Of a DNA stretch of 64,000 nucleotides, positions 51,322 through 60,115 are shown piece after piece. The notes below the pieces were generated by a model that saw nothing but the letters and a program-made list of their open reading frames with translations, was not told the origin of the DNA and did not search any database. The translations under genes were made by a program, and so were the position numbers. Source of the stretch: Salinimicrobium profundisediminis (GTDB lineage Bacteria > Bacteroidota > Bacteroidia > Flavobacteriales > Flavobacteriaceae); NCBI RefSeq assembly GCF_026241755.1, contig NZ_JAPJDA010000007.1, positions 93,463-157,462 of the forward strand. Direction: 5' to 3'. Numbering within the stretch: position 1 is the first letter of the stretch; the number at the start of each line of letters is the position of its first letter.

Positions 51322-51633
51322 TTATTCCCAGGTGTTTCTTTGTTCTTTATCCATAATTTCCCTGATTTTTCGCTCTTCCCAGTTCTTTCCGAAGAAAACA
51401 TCGGGACCAAAAACATTACACCAATGAAAAAATAGTCCAATTCCCCAAAAGAAGGCAGTGAAGTAATTACCCAGATCCTGCATGCCTTCAATTAAGCCTC
51501 TTCCTCTTGTATTCACTGCAATAATGGCAATATTAATAAACAGGTACACCAGCATGTGCACATAAAATCCTTTAATTTTTTTCACCCTTTTTTTAGCGAG
51601 TTGATACTGAAAGGATTTATCATTTGTTTCCAT
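51322..51633 (-). CDS. 2TM-domain small membrane protein
   Basis: 103 aa from ATG at 51633 (METNDKSFQYQLAKKRVKKIKGFYVHMLVYLFINIAIIAVNT). Two TM helices, then FFHWCNVFGPDVFFGKNWEERKIREIMDKE, the 2TM family pattern. The ATG overlaps the kinase stop by one base. It resembles the C-terminal part of the kinase upstream, so the domain is duplicated in the operon. Confidence 0.85.
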   Translation of the reverse strand: METNDKSFQYQLAKKRVKKIKGFYVHMLVYLFINIAIIAVNTRGRGLIEGMQDLGNYFTAFFWGIGLFFHWCNVFGPDVFFGKNWEERKIREIMDKEQRNTWE

Positions 51634-52958
51634 TAGTTCCAGGTTTTTGTGCATTGTTTTTCTTTTTCCATCAATTCCTGTATTTTTCGTTCTTCCCAGT
51701 TGGCACCGTAACCAAAGACCGAGAAGCCATGAATTACAAGTCCAAGACCCCAGCCTGCCATTGGAAACCAGAACCACTGGAAGTCCCAATAAGTATAGTA
51801 GTTAACTAAAACGAGCCCAGGGATCACGAGACAGTAAGAGATTAAATTGCCGTAGAATTCCTTAATCTCTTTTACTCGTCGCTTAGCTTTAAAATATGCA
51901 TTGTTTTCTGATATATTTTCTGTTTTCATGATGTTGATTTGTTTGGTGAGTATCGGAATTTTTACTGAAAATTTCTCTGAGTCTTTAATAATCTGGACTT
52001 CCCGTCGGGTTACAAGACCATACCGGCTAACGATGTTTTGTAGCCCTACTCCCGCACGTTTTTGTAAAACTTCTTTTTCCTGAAGGTTGTTCTCCAGCAC
52101 CAGGTAACCGTCTTCTTCAAATATTTTAATGCGCAGAGGTTTGTTTTCACTCACTACGTTGTGTTTTATAGTATTTTCCAGCAACAATTGTAATGATAAA
52201 GGAACAACTTTGGCTTCCGGGGTTGAAAGTTGCCCGGGAACCTCAAAATAAATGCTGTTTTCAAACCTCATTTTTAAAAGGTTTATATAGGTCACCGCAA
52301 ATTTAATTTCCTCCTCAAGGTCTACCAGCTCCTTGTCTTTTTGCTCCAGTACATACCTGTAAATCTTGGAAAGACCGGTAGTGAATTTTTGAGCCTGCTC
52401 CGGATTTTCTTCAATAAGGGAAGTAAGTACGTTAAGACTATTGAATAAAAAATGCGGATCAATTTGATTCTTAAGGCTCTCAAATTTCGCTGAAGCATTC
52501 CCTGCAATAATTTTTTGTTCTGTAACTCTTTTATCCTGGAGTGCTTTATAAAAATACACCAGATGAAAAATAAGCGATATAAAGGCGGTTAAGAATAAGG
52601 GAAAAAGATAATAGCTCAGCTTTTCATTGGCTAAGAAATGCTGTACCGTGAAGCCCTGGAAAAGCGTCTCATCTATAAGCCTGCAAAGAAAGAAGCCTAT
52701 CATTGTAAGCACAATAGAGCCCACAGCTGCCAAAATAATCGTCATTAAATTCGCTCCCTGCCATCCAATCTTCCTGGCAAAAAGGTTGAAGTATGTGGAG
52801 TTTAGGGCGGTGAGAACGAAAGAATAAAAAAAGTATGTTCCCCATACACTCCAGTCCATTATGTTTTTCCAACTGTGTGCACCAAAAAGGCTATTTATGA
52901 GAACGAGTCCTGCACAAATAATAATTGAGATCTTTATGATTTTGAGGATTTCTTTCAC
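51633..52958 (-). CDS. LytS-like sensor histidine kinase fused to a 2TM domain
   Basis: 441 aa. Four N-terminal TM helices (1-150), phospho-His in KNQIDPHFLFNSLNVLTSLIEENPEQAQKF (His_kinase family), a degenerate HATPase with LQLLLENTIKHNVVSENKP and GVGLQNIVSRYGL. The kinase ends near residue 340 (FSVKIPILTKQ). It continues through an internal Met (ATG at 51929) into a C-terminal 2TM domain: AKRRVKEIKEFYGNLISYCLVIPGLVLVNYY ... GYGANWEERKIQELMEKEKQ. In relatives the kinase and 2TM genes are usually separate, so this is a fusion, or the internal ATG is used to make a 98-aa 2TM protein as well. Confidence 0.88.
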   Translation of the reverse strand: MKEILKIIKISIIICAGLVLINSLFGAHSWKNIMDWSVWGTYFFYSFVLTALNSTYFNLFARKIGWQGANLMTIILAAVGSIVLTMIGFFLCRLIDETLFQGFTVQHFLANEKLSYYLFPLFLTAFISLIFHLVYFYKALQDKRVTEQKIIAGNASAKFESLKNQIDPHFLFNSLNVLTSLIEENPEQAQKFTTGLSKIYRYVLEQKDKELVDLEEEIKFAVTYINLLKMRFENSIYFEVPGQLSTPEAKVVPLSLQLLLENTIKHNVVSENKPLRIKIFEEDGYLVLENNLQEKEVLQKRAGVGLQNIVSRYGLVTRREVQIIKDSEKFSVKIPILTKQINIMKTENISENNAYFKAKRRVKEIKEFYGNLISYCLVIPGLVLVNYYTYWDFQWFWFPMAGWGLGLVIHGFSVFGYGANWEERKIQELMEKEKQCTKTWN

Positions 52959-53037
52959 TTTTTTAGTATTTAGATGAGCTAATTTCGGTTTCTTTTCCGG
53001 TTTTTTAAATATATTTTTTTTGGGGTACTGTTAAAGA

Positions 53038-53673
53038 CTACTTGTTGTTACATGTCTGTTCAATGAGCTTTTTCATTCTTTCTTCCCCCCATGCGGGAGC
53101 CACTGTGGGAGCGTGATCTTCTTCTGCAAAGAGCTCAAGCCCTGCTTCTAAAGTAGGACAATATTTTTTGGGGTCTTCACCATAGTAGGCTGCAGTGCCC
53201 ATATCCCATTCAGTTTTTGAGAGAAATAACCGGGGGTTGTCTGGGGCTAATTTAGAAGCTTCAGAATAAATTCCTGAAATCACAGGCGCCAGTTTCATTC
53301 CGTAGGTTGAAGGGTCTATGGTTAGCCTTGAAGTATGTAACATGGCCTGGAGGATCATGATCTCTATTTTATCGGCATTGCGGTTTTTTGCTTTATCCAG
53401 TAAATTCTGGGCTTCTGTAAGCATTTGTTCTTTTTGAGCTCTGTTGGTCACAGGGAAGCTTTCCACGATCTTAATTTGTGATGCATAATAATACGGAAGC
53501 CAATTTTCTGCTTCGGCGCCGGCAATACGTTCAAAAAGATTGGCAGCCTCTTCGGGTTTTTGATCTTCCCATAACTCCAGGGCTCTGGTCATTTCTTGCT
53601 CATATTGTGTCTGGGCGTTTAAACCAATAGCAGTAAAAAGGGAGAGGGCGATAGTGATGATAAATGCTTGCAT
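53038..53673 (-). CDS. Secreted TPR-like protein
   Basis: 211 aa with signal peptide MQAFIITIALSLFTAIGLNAQ. Helical hairpins such as EMTRALELWEDQKPEEAANLFERIAGAEAENWLPYYYASQIKI and GIYSEASKLAPDNPRLFLSKTEWDMGTAAYYGEDPKKYCPTLEAGLELF are TPR-like. It lies directly downstream (about 110 bp) of a TonB-dependent receptor gene, possibly the same transcript. Periplasmic partner role inferred. Confidence 0.75.
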   Translation of the reverse strand: MQAFIITIALSLFTAIGLNAQTQYEQEMTRALELWEDQKPEEAANLFERIAGAEAENWLPYYYASQIKIVESFPVTNRAQKEQMLTEAQNLLDKAKNRNADKIEIMILQAMLHTSRLTIDPSTYGMKLAPVISGIYSEASKLAPDNPRLFLSKTEWDMGTAAYYGEDPKKYCPTLEAGLELFAEEDHAPTVAPAWGEERMKKLIEQTCNNK

Positions 53674-53786
53674 AATGAGGTGGTTTTACGGTTAATACTA
53701 AAATCTATTTCGAAATTGCAGTTTTTTTGTTCAAGCCTGAATTCATTTTTACTGAACTGTAATATTTTAATGATGAACCGAAATCT

Positions 53787-55943
53787 TTAGAGATTATCCA
53801 GTTGATTTTTGCTTTTATTACTGCTGATGGTCCAGAAGAACCCGACAAAGAAGAACCTGTCGGCTGCCGGGGTAATTGCCTGCCTCTCAAAAATGCCATT
53901 TTCGTCAGCCGTTTTTGCGTAATCATAGTTAAAGACGTTCCTGCTACCCAAAACATTGGAGACAGAGAAATAAATGATCTTTTGCTGACTAAGTAGATAT
54001 GCCCAGTTAAAGCTGAGGCTATTGTAGTTTTTCGTTTTTCTATTCATAAATCCTGGAGTATTGGGATCTTCATAAGGCCTTCCCGAAGCGAAGGTATAGG
54101 TGAAACCCGCCTGACTCCTTAATTCCTCAATCCAGAATTTTGTCACCAGGCTTGCTGTGTGGTTGGCGACAAATTGAGGAGTGGTCTTTACCGGGTAATT
54201 TCTAAAATTCCGTTGTGAATCAATGAAACTGTAAGAGATCCAATATTGCAGGTTTTCGACACTTTTATCATCCCTAAAAAAGAAATCAGCACCACGGGCG
54301 TAACCGTATCCTTCATTGGTATAAGCACTATTATAGCCGGGTTCGGGCGTATTGAACTTAACGAGATCATTGTATTCTTTGTGATATGCTTCTGCCCGTA
54401 AAATGTAACCGGGGCGCGTCCATTGATAATTCAAAATGTAATGGGTAGCGGTTTCAGGCTCCAGGGTTTGATCAAATTTTAGTAAATCAGTTTCAGGCTG
54501 TTGCAGGTATTGTCCGTAGGCCAGGGAAAGTTGCCCGTCATTTCCGGTTTTCATAGCCATTGAAAGTCGTGGTAACCAGTAAAACTGTTTTTTTAAATCC
54601 AGATAAGTACTTCGGAAACCCATTTTGAGCGCAAATTTTTTACTGAATATAAAATCGGCTTCAGCAAATCCTGCTGAAACTTCGGGTTTAATCTGAAGCT
54701 CTTCAGGATTTTCAGAAGCAATAAAATCTTCAGAAAAATTTTTATAGATATACTCTCCTCCGAAGTGAAGTTTGATATGATTGTTGAACCTTTTGCTCAT
54801 TTTCAGTTTTAAATTGGCAGCCAATTCCCGATTTTCAATTTGGGTGAGGTCTATATCAAATTTGTTGCGGCTGTATGAGGCGCTTATTCCGGGGTTAAAA
54901 CTCCAGCCATTCCCAAGAGCCGATTTATAGGAAAGGTTGGTATAGAGGTTTTCATTTTTCAGGCTAAAGTTTACCGGCTGGGGTTGGTCAATCTCGGGTT
55001 GAAGTACTTCGAGGTTGGTAAGCTCATAAGCAGTATACCACTTAAAAATGCCATTTTTGCTATGCTTTCTGTAAACACTTTCACTGCTAAAACTCTGGTA
55101 TGGTTTTTTAAATTTTGCCTGCTCATTATTGGGCACCAATTTAAGATAAGGGGAAAGGTTGATGTAACCTGTATTTAAAGAGAGGGAAGATTTTTGCCAT
55201 TTTTGAGTGTGCCCCAGCCCGCCACCCACACTCATGAGCGAAATATTGGTTTCAGTTTGGTCTGGTTCGGCAATAGTATTCAGGAGTAAAACCCCTGAGA
55301 GTGCCTGTCCATATTCGGCTGAATAGCCACCTGTAGAAAAAGTTATTCCGTCGAAAAGAAAAGGGGAGTATCTCCCGCGACTGGGCAGGTTATTAGCAGA
55401 AGAAGTATAAGGTTGGAATACCCTGAGCCCATCAATAAAGACTGCGGTTTCTCCGGCTGTACCTCCTCTTACAAAAAGACGGCCATCTTCTCCTACCGGC
55501 TGAGTGCCGGGAAGGGTTTGTAAAGCGGCCATAAGATCTCCTGCCACCCCTGCCGTGGTAACTACATCAAGAGGTTTTAACACAGTGACTTTAGAGTTGT
55601 CTCCCGCAGAAAATGTGCCTGCGCTAAGAGTAACAGCATCAAGAGCCGTAACATCTTCCCTTAGCTTTATAAACAGGTGCTGCGCAGTGTTTACCTGTAT
55701 CTTTTTGCGTGCGGTTTCAAAAGAAATGTAGGAGATCACGAGGATTTGTTCCCCCCGGTTTTTAGTAGAAAAAGAGAATTCTCCAAAAGAGTTTGTAGTG
55801 GCGCCATCATAGGTTCCTTCCAGGTAAACGTTGGCACCGGCAATTGGCTGCTCGTTCCGGTCGGTTACTTTTCCGGAAATTTGATTCTGGGCCTGTAGCG
55901 ATAATGTAAGGAACAATCCCACCAATGTAAATACCGACTTCAT
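53787..55943 (-). CDS. TonB-dependent receptor with carboxypeptidase-like N-domain
   Basis: 718 aa. Signal peptide MKSVFTLVGLFLTLSLQAQ, then a CarboxypepD_reg-like domain (about 20-105; QISGKVTDRNEQPIAGANVYLEGTYDGATTNSFGEFSF). The plug (about 120-235) includes GDLMAALQTLPGTQPVGEDGRLFVRGGTAGETAVFIDGLRVFQPY. A beta-barrel rich in aromatic strands ends in DRFFFVGFFWTISSN. It imports an unknown ligand across the outer membrane with TonB; no SusD partner, so not a canonical polysaccharide locus. The coding sequence carries two exact copies of the dispersed palindrome (53890, 55045). Confidence 0.92.
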   Translation of the reverse strand: MKSVFTLVGLFLTLSLQAQNQISGKVTDRNEQPIAGANVYLEGTYDGATTNSFGEFSFSTKNRGEQILVISYISFETARKKIQVNTAQHLFIKLREDVTALDAVTLSAGTFSAGDNSKVTVLKPLDVVTTAGVAGDLMAALQTLPGTQPVGEDGRLFVRGGTAGETAVFIDGLRVFQPYTSSANNLPSRGRYSPFLFDGITFSTGGYSAEYGQALSGVLLLNTIAEPDQTETNISLMSVGGGLGHTQKWQKSSLSLNTGYINLSPYLKLVPNNEQAKFKKPYQSFSSESVYRKHSKNGIFKWYTAYELTNLEVLQPEIDQPQPVNFSLKNENLYTNLSYKSALGNGWSFNPGISASYSRNKFDIDLTQIENRELAANLKLKMSKRFNNHIKLHFGGEYIYKNFSEDFIASENPEELQIKPEVSAGFAEADFIFSKKFALKMGFRSTYLDLKKQFYWLPRLSMAMKTGNDGQLSLAYGQYLQQPETDLLKFDQTLEPETATHYILNYQWTRPGYILRAEAYHKEYNDLVKFNTPEPGYNSAYTNEGYGYARGADFFFRDDKSVENLQYWISYSFIDSQRNFRNYPVKTTPQFVANHTASLVTKFWIEELRSQAGFTYTFASGRPYEDPNTPGFMNRKTKNYNSLSFNWAYLLSQQKIIYFSVSNVLGSRNVFNYDYAKTADENGIFERQAITPAADRFFFVGFFWTISSNKSKNQLDNL

Positions 55944-56061
55944 CTTATTAGTTTTTGTAAAGATGAACAGCTTACAATGTTTGCAGAACTAAATTCTACT
56001 GAATGGAAGGATTTTAAAGATGAAGTGTGTTTTCAGAGGAAAGTAGTTTTTCTGGGTAGAG

Positions 56062-56217
56062 TTAGAGCAAAAACCAGAAGATGAAAATTATAGTTCCAAG
56101 ACTAATAATTCCGGTGAAGATCAATTGACCTTTTAGAAATAGCCAATCCCAGTTAATTTGCGCAAGATATGCCTCAAGGAAAACTTTTTTGTATAATCGT
56201 TTTTCTCTTAATCTCAT
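56062..56217 (-). CDS. Small membrane protein (51 aa)
   Basis: ATG at 56215-56217 to TAA at 56062-56064 encodes MRLREKRLYKKVFLEAYLAQ, then INWDWLFLKGQLIFTGIISL, ending GTIIFIFWFLL. A basic N-terminus precedes one C-terminal TM helix, a tail-anchored arrangement. It lies in the gap upstream of the TonB-dependent receptor gene (start 55943) in the same orientation. Family not recognised. Confidence 0.5.
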   Translation of the reverse strand: MRLREKRLYKKVFLEAYLAQINWDWLFLKGQLIFTGIISLGTIIFIFWFLL

Positions 56218-56525
56218 AATTGTGGTATTTGGTCATAGCTATAGAAGCAATACCAATTCCATTTTGAAGAAGCAAGAAGAATAAATACTATGAAATACCT
56301 AAAGCTATATGTGGCGAAGAGGTTTAAACGCCTTATTTACAATAGGTTGTGTTTTGTGTAAGTGGTTTCATACAACCCTGTCGATATGTAAATTTCTCCA
56401 TATAATAATGGCTGAATATGGGGATTTAGCCAATAGATTAACAAAAAATGATGAATTTTTCCACAGAAAGGTGTAGACTAGATAAGAACTAAATTTCTTT
56501 GCGTTATTCGTTCATGGGCTTGAAC
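56218..56525. other. Intergenic stretch without a recognised gene
   Basis: About 310 bp of AT-rich sequence between the 51-aa gene and the S41 terminator. No clear ORF, repeat or promoter pair was seen. Confidence 0.5.
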
Positions 56526-56529
56526 ACAA

Positions 56530-56557
56530 AAAAAGAGGCTCCTTTCGAAGCCTCTTG
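56530..56557 (-). terminator. Terminator of the S41 peptidase gene
   Basis: AAGAGGCT and AGCCTCTT around CCTTTCGA; on the minus strand a run of seven T follows. A second hairpin (AATCTCTAAT/ATTAGAGAGATT) at about 56562-56587 lies just before it. Confidence 0.85.
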
Positions 56558-56607
56558 ATTGTCAATCTCTAATTGGATTAGAGAGATTTGAGTTCTTTTA
56601 ATTCTGG

Positions 56608-58098
56608 TTATTTTCTTCTGATAATCGCAGGCACCTTATCAAGGTACATTCTCTGGTAGTAAGGTTCAAACATTTCTCCGTCTCCTACAATTTTCAGAGT
56701 GCTTTCTGATCTTTTTTGTTGGGCAGAAGCTGCGGCGGCTGGTGAGATTCCCTGTATATGGTTTAAAGCTGCCTGTAAAAATGGTTCATCGGGACTTCCC
56801 AGTGTACCAAGATTATTAATGTCTTCCCTCATTTCTACATCAGGCTTCAAGCCGTTAAAGTAATCGGATTTTCCATTGGCGTTGGCCGATTTTAGTACAA
56901 GCGGTTGTAGGGCATAGGTATGGTTCTTATTTACTTCGGTATCTTTGGAAAAGTCTTCACTGTCATACAAGGTTACCGAAGCCTGAAATTTACCAGTTGT
57001 TGTTTCGCCTATCTGTACTACCTCAATGTAAGGTTCAAGTCCGTTGATGATAAGTTCGCTGGCCGAAGCTGTACTCGCTGTAGTTAAAACATACACTTTT
57101 GAAAGGTTAAGACTGTTTATGGTCTCACCGGTTCTTATTTTGCTGTCAAATAGATTCAGCAATCTCTCGGGAGCATTTTCTTCAAAATATTTCTGGTAAG
57201 TCTCATTCCACATTTCCTGCATAAATACTTCTCCTTCAAATTGACCGGTGATCATGCTGGCAAGATCTACGGCAGATTCTACATCTCCACCGCCATTGTA
57301 CCTAAGATCAAGAATGAGTTCATCAACGCCCTGGCTTTTAAGTTCGCCAAAAGCCTGGTTCAATTCGTCATCAAAGTTCCCAATAAAGCTGTTATACATT
57401 AGGTATCCCACCTGTATCCCGTCTACTTCAAGAGTTTTCACCACTTGAACCGGGTTTGCAGTGTATGAGGAATGATCAAGAGTAACAGTTTCGTCTGTAA
57501 GTACCAGCGTGTTATTTTCCACTTTTCCAATGTTAATGGTAAGGGAGTTTGAATCGAGTAGAGACTCTAGATTGTTTAAGGTGATTTTTTCTCCGTTTAT
57601 TTCTGTGAAAATAGTTCCGCGGGTAAGACCGGCTTCGGCGGCAGGAGTATTAGGAATAACATACTGAAGAAATCCGAAGAGGTAATTGGTACCGGTAATT
57701 CTACCCAAACCAAAATCCATTCCGGCTGTACTGCTGCTTACGCCATTAAATTGATCTTCAAGCGCCTTATAGTCATCTGTAATAAAGCTGAATTTATCGC
57801 TGGAAGACTTAAGACTCTCAAAAAGGGATTCCGGAGTGCTGAAGCCAGCGAGATAATCAAGTTTTTCATCTTCAGAATTAAAATAATTATCGGCCAGAAC
57901 ATCAACATCTGCTTTATAAAGGTAGATCTCGTTCATTCCCGAATAGATGAAGTCTTCGACTTCCAGCTCCTGTGCCACCACATTTTCCTCCGGATTCTTC
58001 GATGTAGGTTCTTTTTCAAGAACTTCATCGTCTTTAGAACAGGATGTGAAAATGAAGGCAAACGCGGCAAATAGTAAGGTGAAGTTTTTAATCTTCAT
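56608..58098 (-). CDS. S41 family (C-terminal processing) peptidase lipoprotein
   Basis: 496 aa. Lipobox FIFTSC (Cys20) with acidic KDDEVLEKEP after it. An N-terminal helical domain (about 45-115), a PDZ region (about 130-205; GFLQYVIPNTPAAEAGLTRGTIFTEINGEKIT) and the S41 core (about 220-440; VDELILDLRYNGGGDVESAVDLA and TTASTASASELIINGLEPYIEVVQIGETTTGK, catalytic Ser in ASASE). The last about 50 residues are a charged extension. Envelope protease; substrate unknown. Confidence 0.9.
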   Translation of the reverse strand: MKIKNFTLLFAAFAFIFTSCSKDDEVLEKEPTSKNPEENVVAQELEVEDFIYSGMNEIYLYKADVDVLADNYFNSEDEKLDYLAGFSTPESLFESLKSSSDKFSFITDDYKALEDQFNGVSSSTAGMDFGLGRITGTNYLFGFLQYVIPNTPAAEAGLTRGTIFTEINGEKITLNNLESLLDSNSLTINIGKVENNTLVLTDETVTLDHSSYTANPVQVVKTLEVDGIQVGYLMYNSFIGNFDDELNQAFGELKSQGVDELILDLRYNGGGDVESAVDLASMITGQFEGEVFMQEMWNETYQKYFEENAPERLLNLFDSKIRTGETINSLNLSKVYVLTTASTASASELIINGLEPYIEVVQIGETTTGKFQASVTLYDSEDFSKDTEVNKNHTYALQPLVLKSANANGKSDYFNGLKPDVEMREDINNLGTLGSPDEPFLQAALNHIQGISPAAAASAQQKRSESTLKIVGDGEMFEPYYQRMYLDKVPAIIRRK

Positions 58099-58333
58099 AT
58101 AGATGTGAGTTTTAGTAGTTAGGTAGATACTTAAAAAGCTGTGTGTTTACTTTAAAGCAGCAACCGTGCCAGAATAAGTTAAATGGTGTAGGCTAAGATC
58201 ATTACGGGCTTGAAAGGGCAAATGCTTCTGAAATATTCAGGAGTAACACCTTACAAATTTACCTAAACCAGGTAAATTTTTCTTTCCGAATTCAAAATAA
58301 TTTCTTCCGAAGTAACCAGTGAAAAATTAGGTG

Positions 58334-58352
58334 TCAAAAATGCCATTTTTGA
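58334..58352. repeat. Dispersed palindrome copy (downstream of frameshifted small gene)
   Basis: TCAAAAATG-C-CATTTTTGA, 9-bp perfect arms, followed by GAGGTAATTTCAGAAATATTCAG. It is just beyond the stop of the 58372-58507 gene remnant on the minus strand. Confidence 0.85.
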
Positions 58353-58371
58353 GAGGTAATTTCAGAAATAT

Positions 58372-58507
58372 TCAGTTTAAATCATTCTTTTTTTGCTCTT
58401 CCTGTTCTCTTTTGTGTACCTGCTTTCTAAGCTTGATCACTGTACACAGCAACAGCAATTAAAACTACTCCTGAAATAATGGCAAAACCCCATGCGGTAC
58501 CCGACAT
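58372..58507 (-). pseudogene. Small single-TM membrane protein gene, frameshifted
   Basis: ATG at 58505-58507 starts MSGTAWGFAIISGVVLIAVAV, a TM helix, but the frame ends at TAG 58427-58429 after 26 codons. In another frame the sequence continues as VIKLRKQVHKREQEEQKKND and a stop at 58372. Removing one base in the GTGTACAGTG region restores a 44-45 aa protein of TM plus basic tail, the same architecture as the intact 52-aa protein at 20856. A recent indel or a sequencing error. Confidence 0.55.
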
Positions 58508-58537
58508 AATTATTTTTTCTAAAATAGTAAAATCATT

Positions 58538-59254
58538 TTAGATACTATTTCTCACATAAAAATAAATAAGGCCCGTAACTATGGACAGGGAAAAGCTTAG
58601 CAGGGTGCCAATAAGTACGTATTCGGTAAGTTTCCTGTCTTTAGCACGGGTAAGGTCGCTAAAACGTAAAATTGATTTGGCTGCAATGAGCCAGCCAATT
58701 GCCGGCCATTGCTGGATGACGATAAATGTAAAGACCAGCAGGCGTTCAAGTATTCCAATATATTTACCGGCCTGGGGCAGGGATTCATTTTCTTTGTCTT
58801 CAGGCAAAACCCAGCGATTCATTAACAGCCTCATTATGATTGCAGCCACGGGACCAAGAAATACTATGCAGGTAATGAAAAGCAGTACCACAGGCTGAAG
58901 GAATTCCCCCGGTTCTATGGTAAATGCGTGGTAGCTGTAGGTTACTGCAGCAATAACCAAAATATGTGCTACCTGATCAAAAATGAACAGTTTTCCTTTG
59001 TGGTAATGCTCCTCAAGATGTAGCTTAAGCAGGTCTATAAAATAGTGAGTGACCACAATTATAAGCATGCCCAGCCAATAAGTGAAGTTGAAGCCCAGCA
59101 GCGCCAGCATTACAAAGAAGTGAATGGCAATATGAGCGTAGAGTAGAGGAGAACGATGTTTTTTTTGCCTTTTTTGAGCCACCCAGCTGTCAGGTTGTAA
59201 CAGGAAATCACCCAGGAGGTGAGCCAAAAGCAATTTTAAAGCAAGTGCTGTCAT
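58538..59254 (-). CDS. DUF3307 integral membrane protein
   Basis: 238 aa. The start MTALALKLLLAHLLGDFLLQPDSWVAQKRQKKHRSPLLYAHIAIHFFVMLALLG matches DUF3307 (HLLGDFLLQ). HYFIDLLKLHL and FIFDQVAHI follow, with conserved Asp/His residues facing the membrane. About six TM helices. Its ATG overlaps the satD stop by 4 bp (ATGA type). The pair SatD-DUF3307 recurs as a unit; function unknown. Confidence 0.87.
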   Translation of the reverse strand: MTALALKLLLAHLLGDFLLQPDSWVAQKRQKKHRSPLLYAHIAIHFFVMLALLGFNFTYWLGMLIIVVTHYFIDLLKLHLEEHYHKGKLFIFDQVAHILVIAAVTYSYHAFTIEPGEFLQPVVLLFITCIVFLGPVAAIIMRLLMNRWVLPEDKENESLPQAGKYIGILERLLVFTFIVIQQWPAIGWLIAAKSILRFSDLTRAKDRKLTEYVLIGTLLSFSLSIVTGLIYFYVRNSI

Positions 59255-59850
59255 GGGCGATCAAATTTTTTACGATAAAAGTTTTCAAGCTGCATTATTT
59301 CGTCAAACCCACCCCGTTTCAAGGCTTCACTTAAACTACTTTGGGATTTGTTTAATTGTTGAGCCAATTCCGTCTGACTCTTTTCCGGGAATTTAAGAAA
59401 AACAGTAATGGTTTTGGCTACCGTAGCACTCCAGTTGTTCATAGTGAGCAGGGCCAGGGAAAAGAGCAGGTTGAAAGTTTCGTCTTTTTCCTGATCTCCT
59501 GTACGAATTCCCAGATGTTGCTTTTTTAGATTTTCAAAGCATTCTCCCGAACGAATAAATGCTGAGCCGTTAGATTCACTAATTTTCCTGGCCTTATACT
59601 CCTGCTCTCCAATTCCAATTGCCATTCTTACATCAAGCCCCGAAAGTTGCTTAATTCCCGCTTTGATCTGGAAAGCAGCATAAAGGGCTTCTTCAGGATC
59701 TAAAATAAGTTGGAAACTATCGCCTCTGGTAATTTCCCATTCCTGAGGTTCCTGGCCGTACTGCTCCAGTATTTCCTTAAGAACAGGAAGCCAGTGTGCT
59801 GCCGGCTCGGCTCTTGAATTTACAATATCTCCTGTGATTACTGCTTTCAT
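59251..59850 (-). CDS. SatD family protein (palm/cyclase-like domain plus HTH)
   Basis: 199 aa. The N-domain (1-115) has ITGDIVNSR (D8), ITRGDSFQLIL (D44), VRMAIGIGE and NGSAFIRSGECFENLKK. Their order and spacing resemble the palm fold of class III nucleotide cyclases, with two metal Asp residues. That comparison is my inference. The C-terminal HTH (157-180; KSQTELAQQLNKSQSSLSEALKRG) looks sigma-region-4/MarR-like. First gene of the operon with DUF3307; autoregulation is suggested by the operator array in its promoter. ATG at 59850. Confidence 0.85.
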   Translation of the reverse strand: MKAVITGDIVNSRAEPAAHWLPVLKEILEQYGQEPQEWEITRGDSFQLILDPEEALYAAFQIKAGIKQLSGLDVRMAIGIGEQEYKARKISESNGSAFIRSGECFENLKKQHLGIRTGDQEKDETFNLLFSLALLTMNNWSATVAKTITVFLKFPEKSQTELAQQLNKSQSSLSEALKRGGFDEIMQLENFYRKKFDRP

Positions 59851-59857
59851 AGTTTAA

Positions 59858-59936
59858 ATATCGGGTTAATATCCGATATATGCAAATATAGGCTTATAAC
59901 CCGATAATTTATATTATCGGAATTAAAGCCGATAAT
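59858..59936. promoter_or_regulatory. Operator array around the satD promoter
   Basis: Three related sites: ATATCGG-N8-CCGATAT (59858-59879), CCGATAAT-TTAT-ATTATCGG (59901-59920, perfect) and a half site GCCGATAAT (59928-59936). Between the first two, on the minus strand, is the exact -7 box TATATTTG (59883-59890). The palindromes therefore bracket the promoter, typical of a repressor that controls its own operon. Confidence 0.8.
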
Positions 59937-60115
59937 ATTCCTAAATGTGCTGAAAGAGGAAACTATTTCTTTTACTTCAGGTTCTGTTAGAACAATATAT
60001 TTTTCTGAAGTAACAAAAGCGGTACACCTCAAGATCTTTGACTAATATAAAAAGCGTCTGAAGGATACAAACACTTCTTCAGAAAGAAAATAAGAGTATT
60101 AAACTCCCTGATAGA

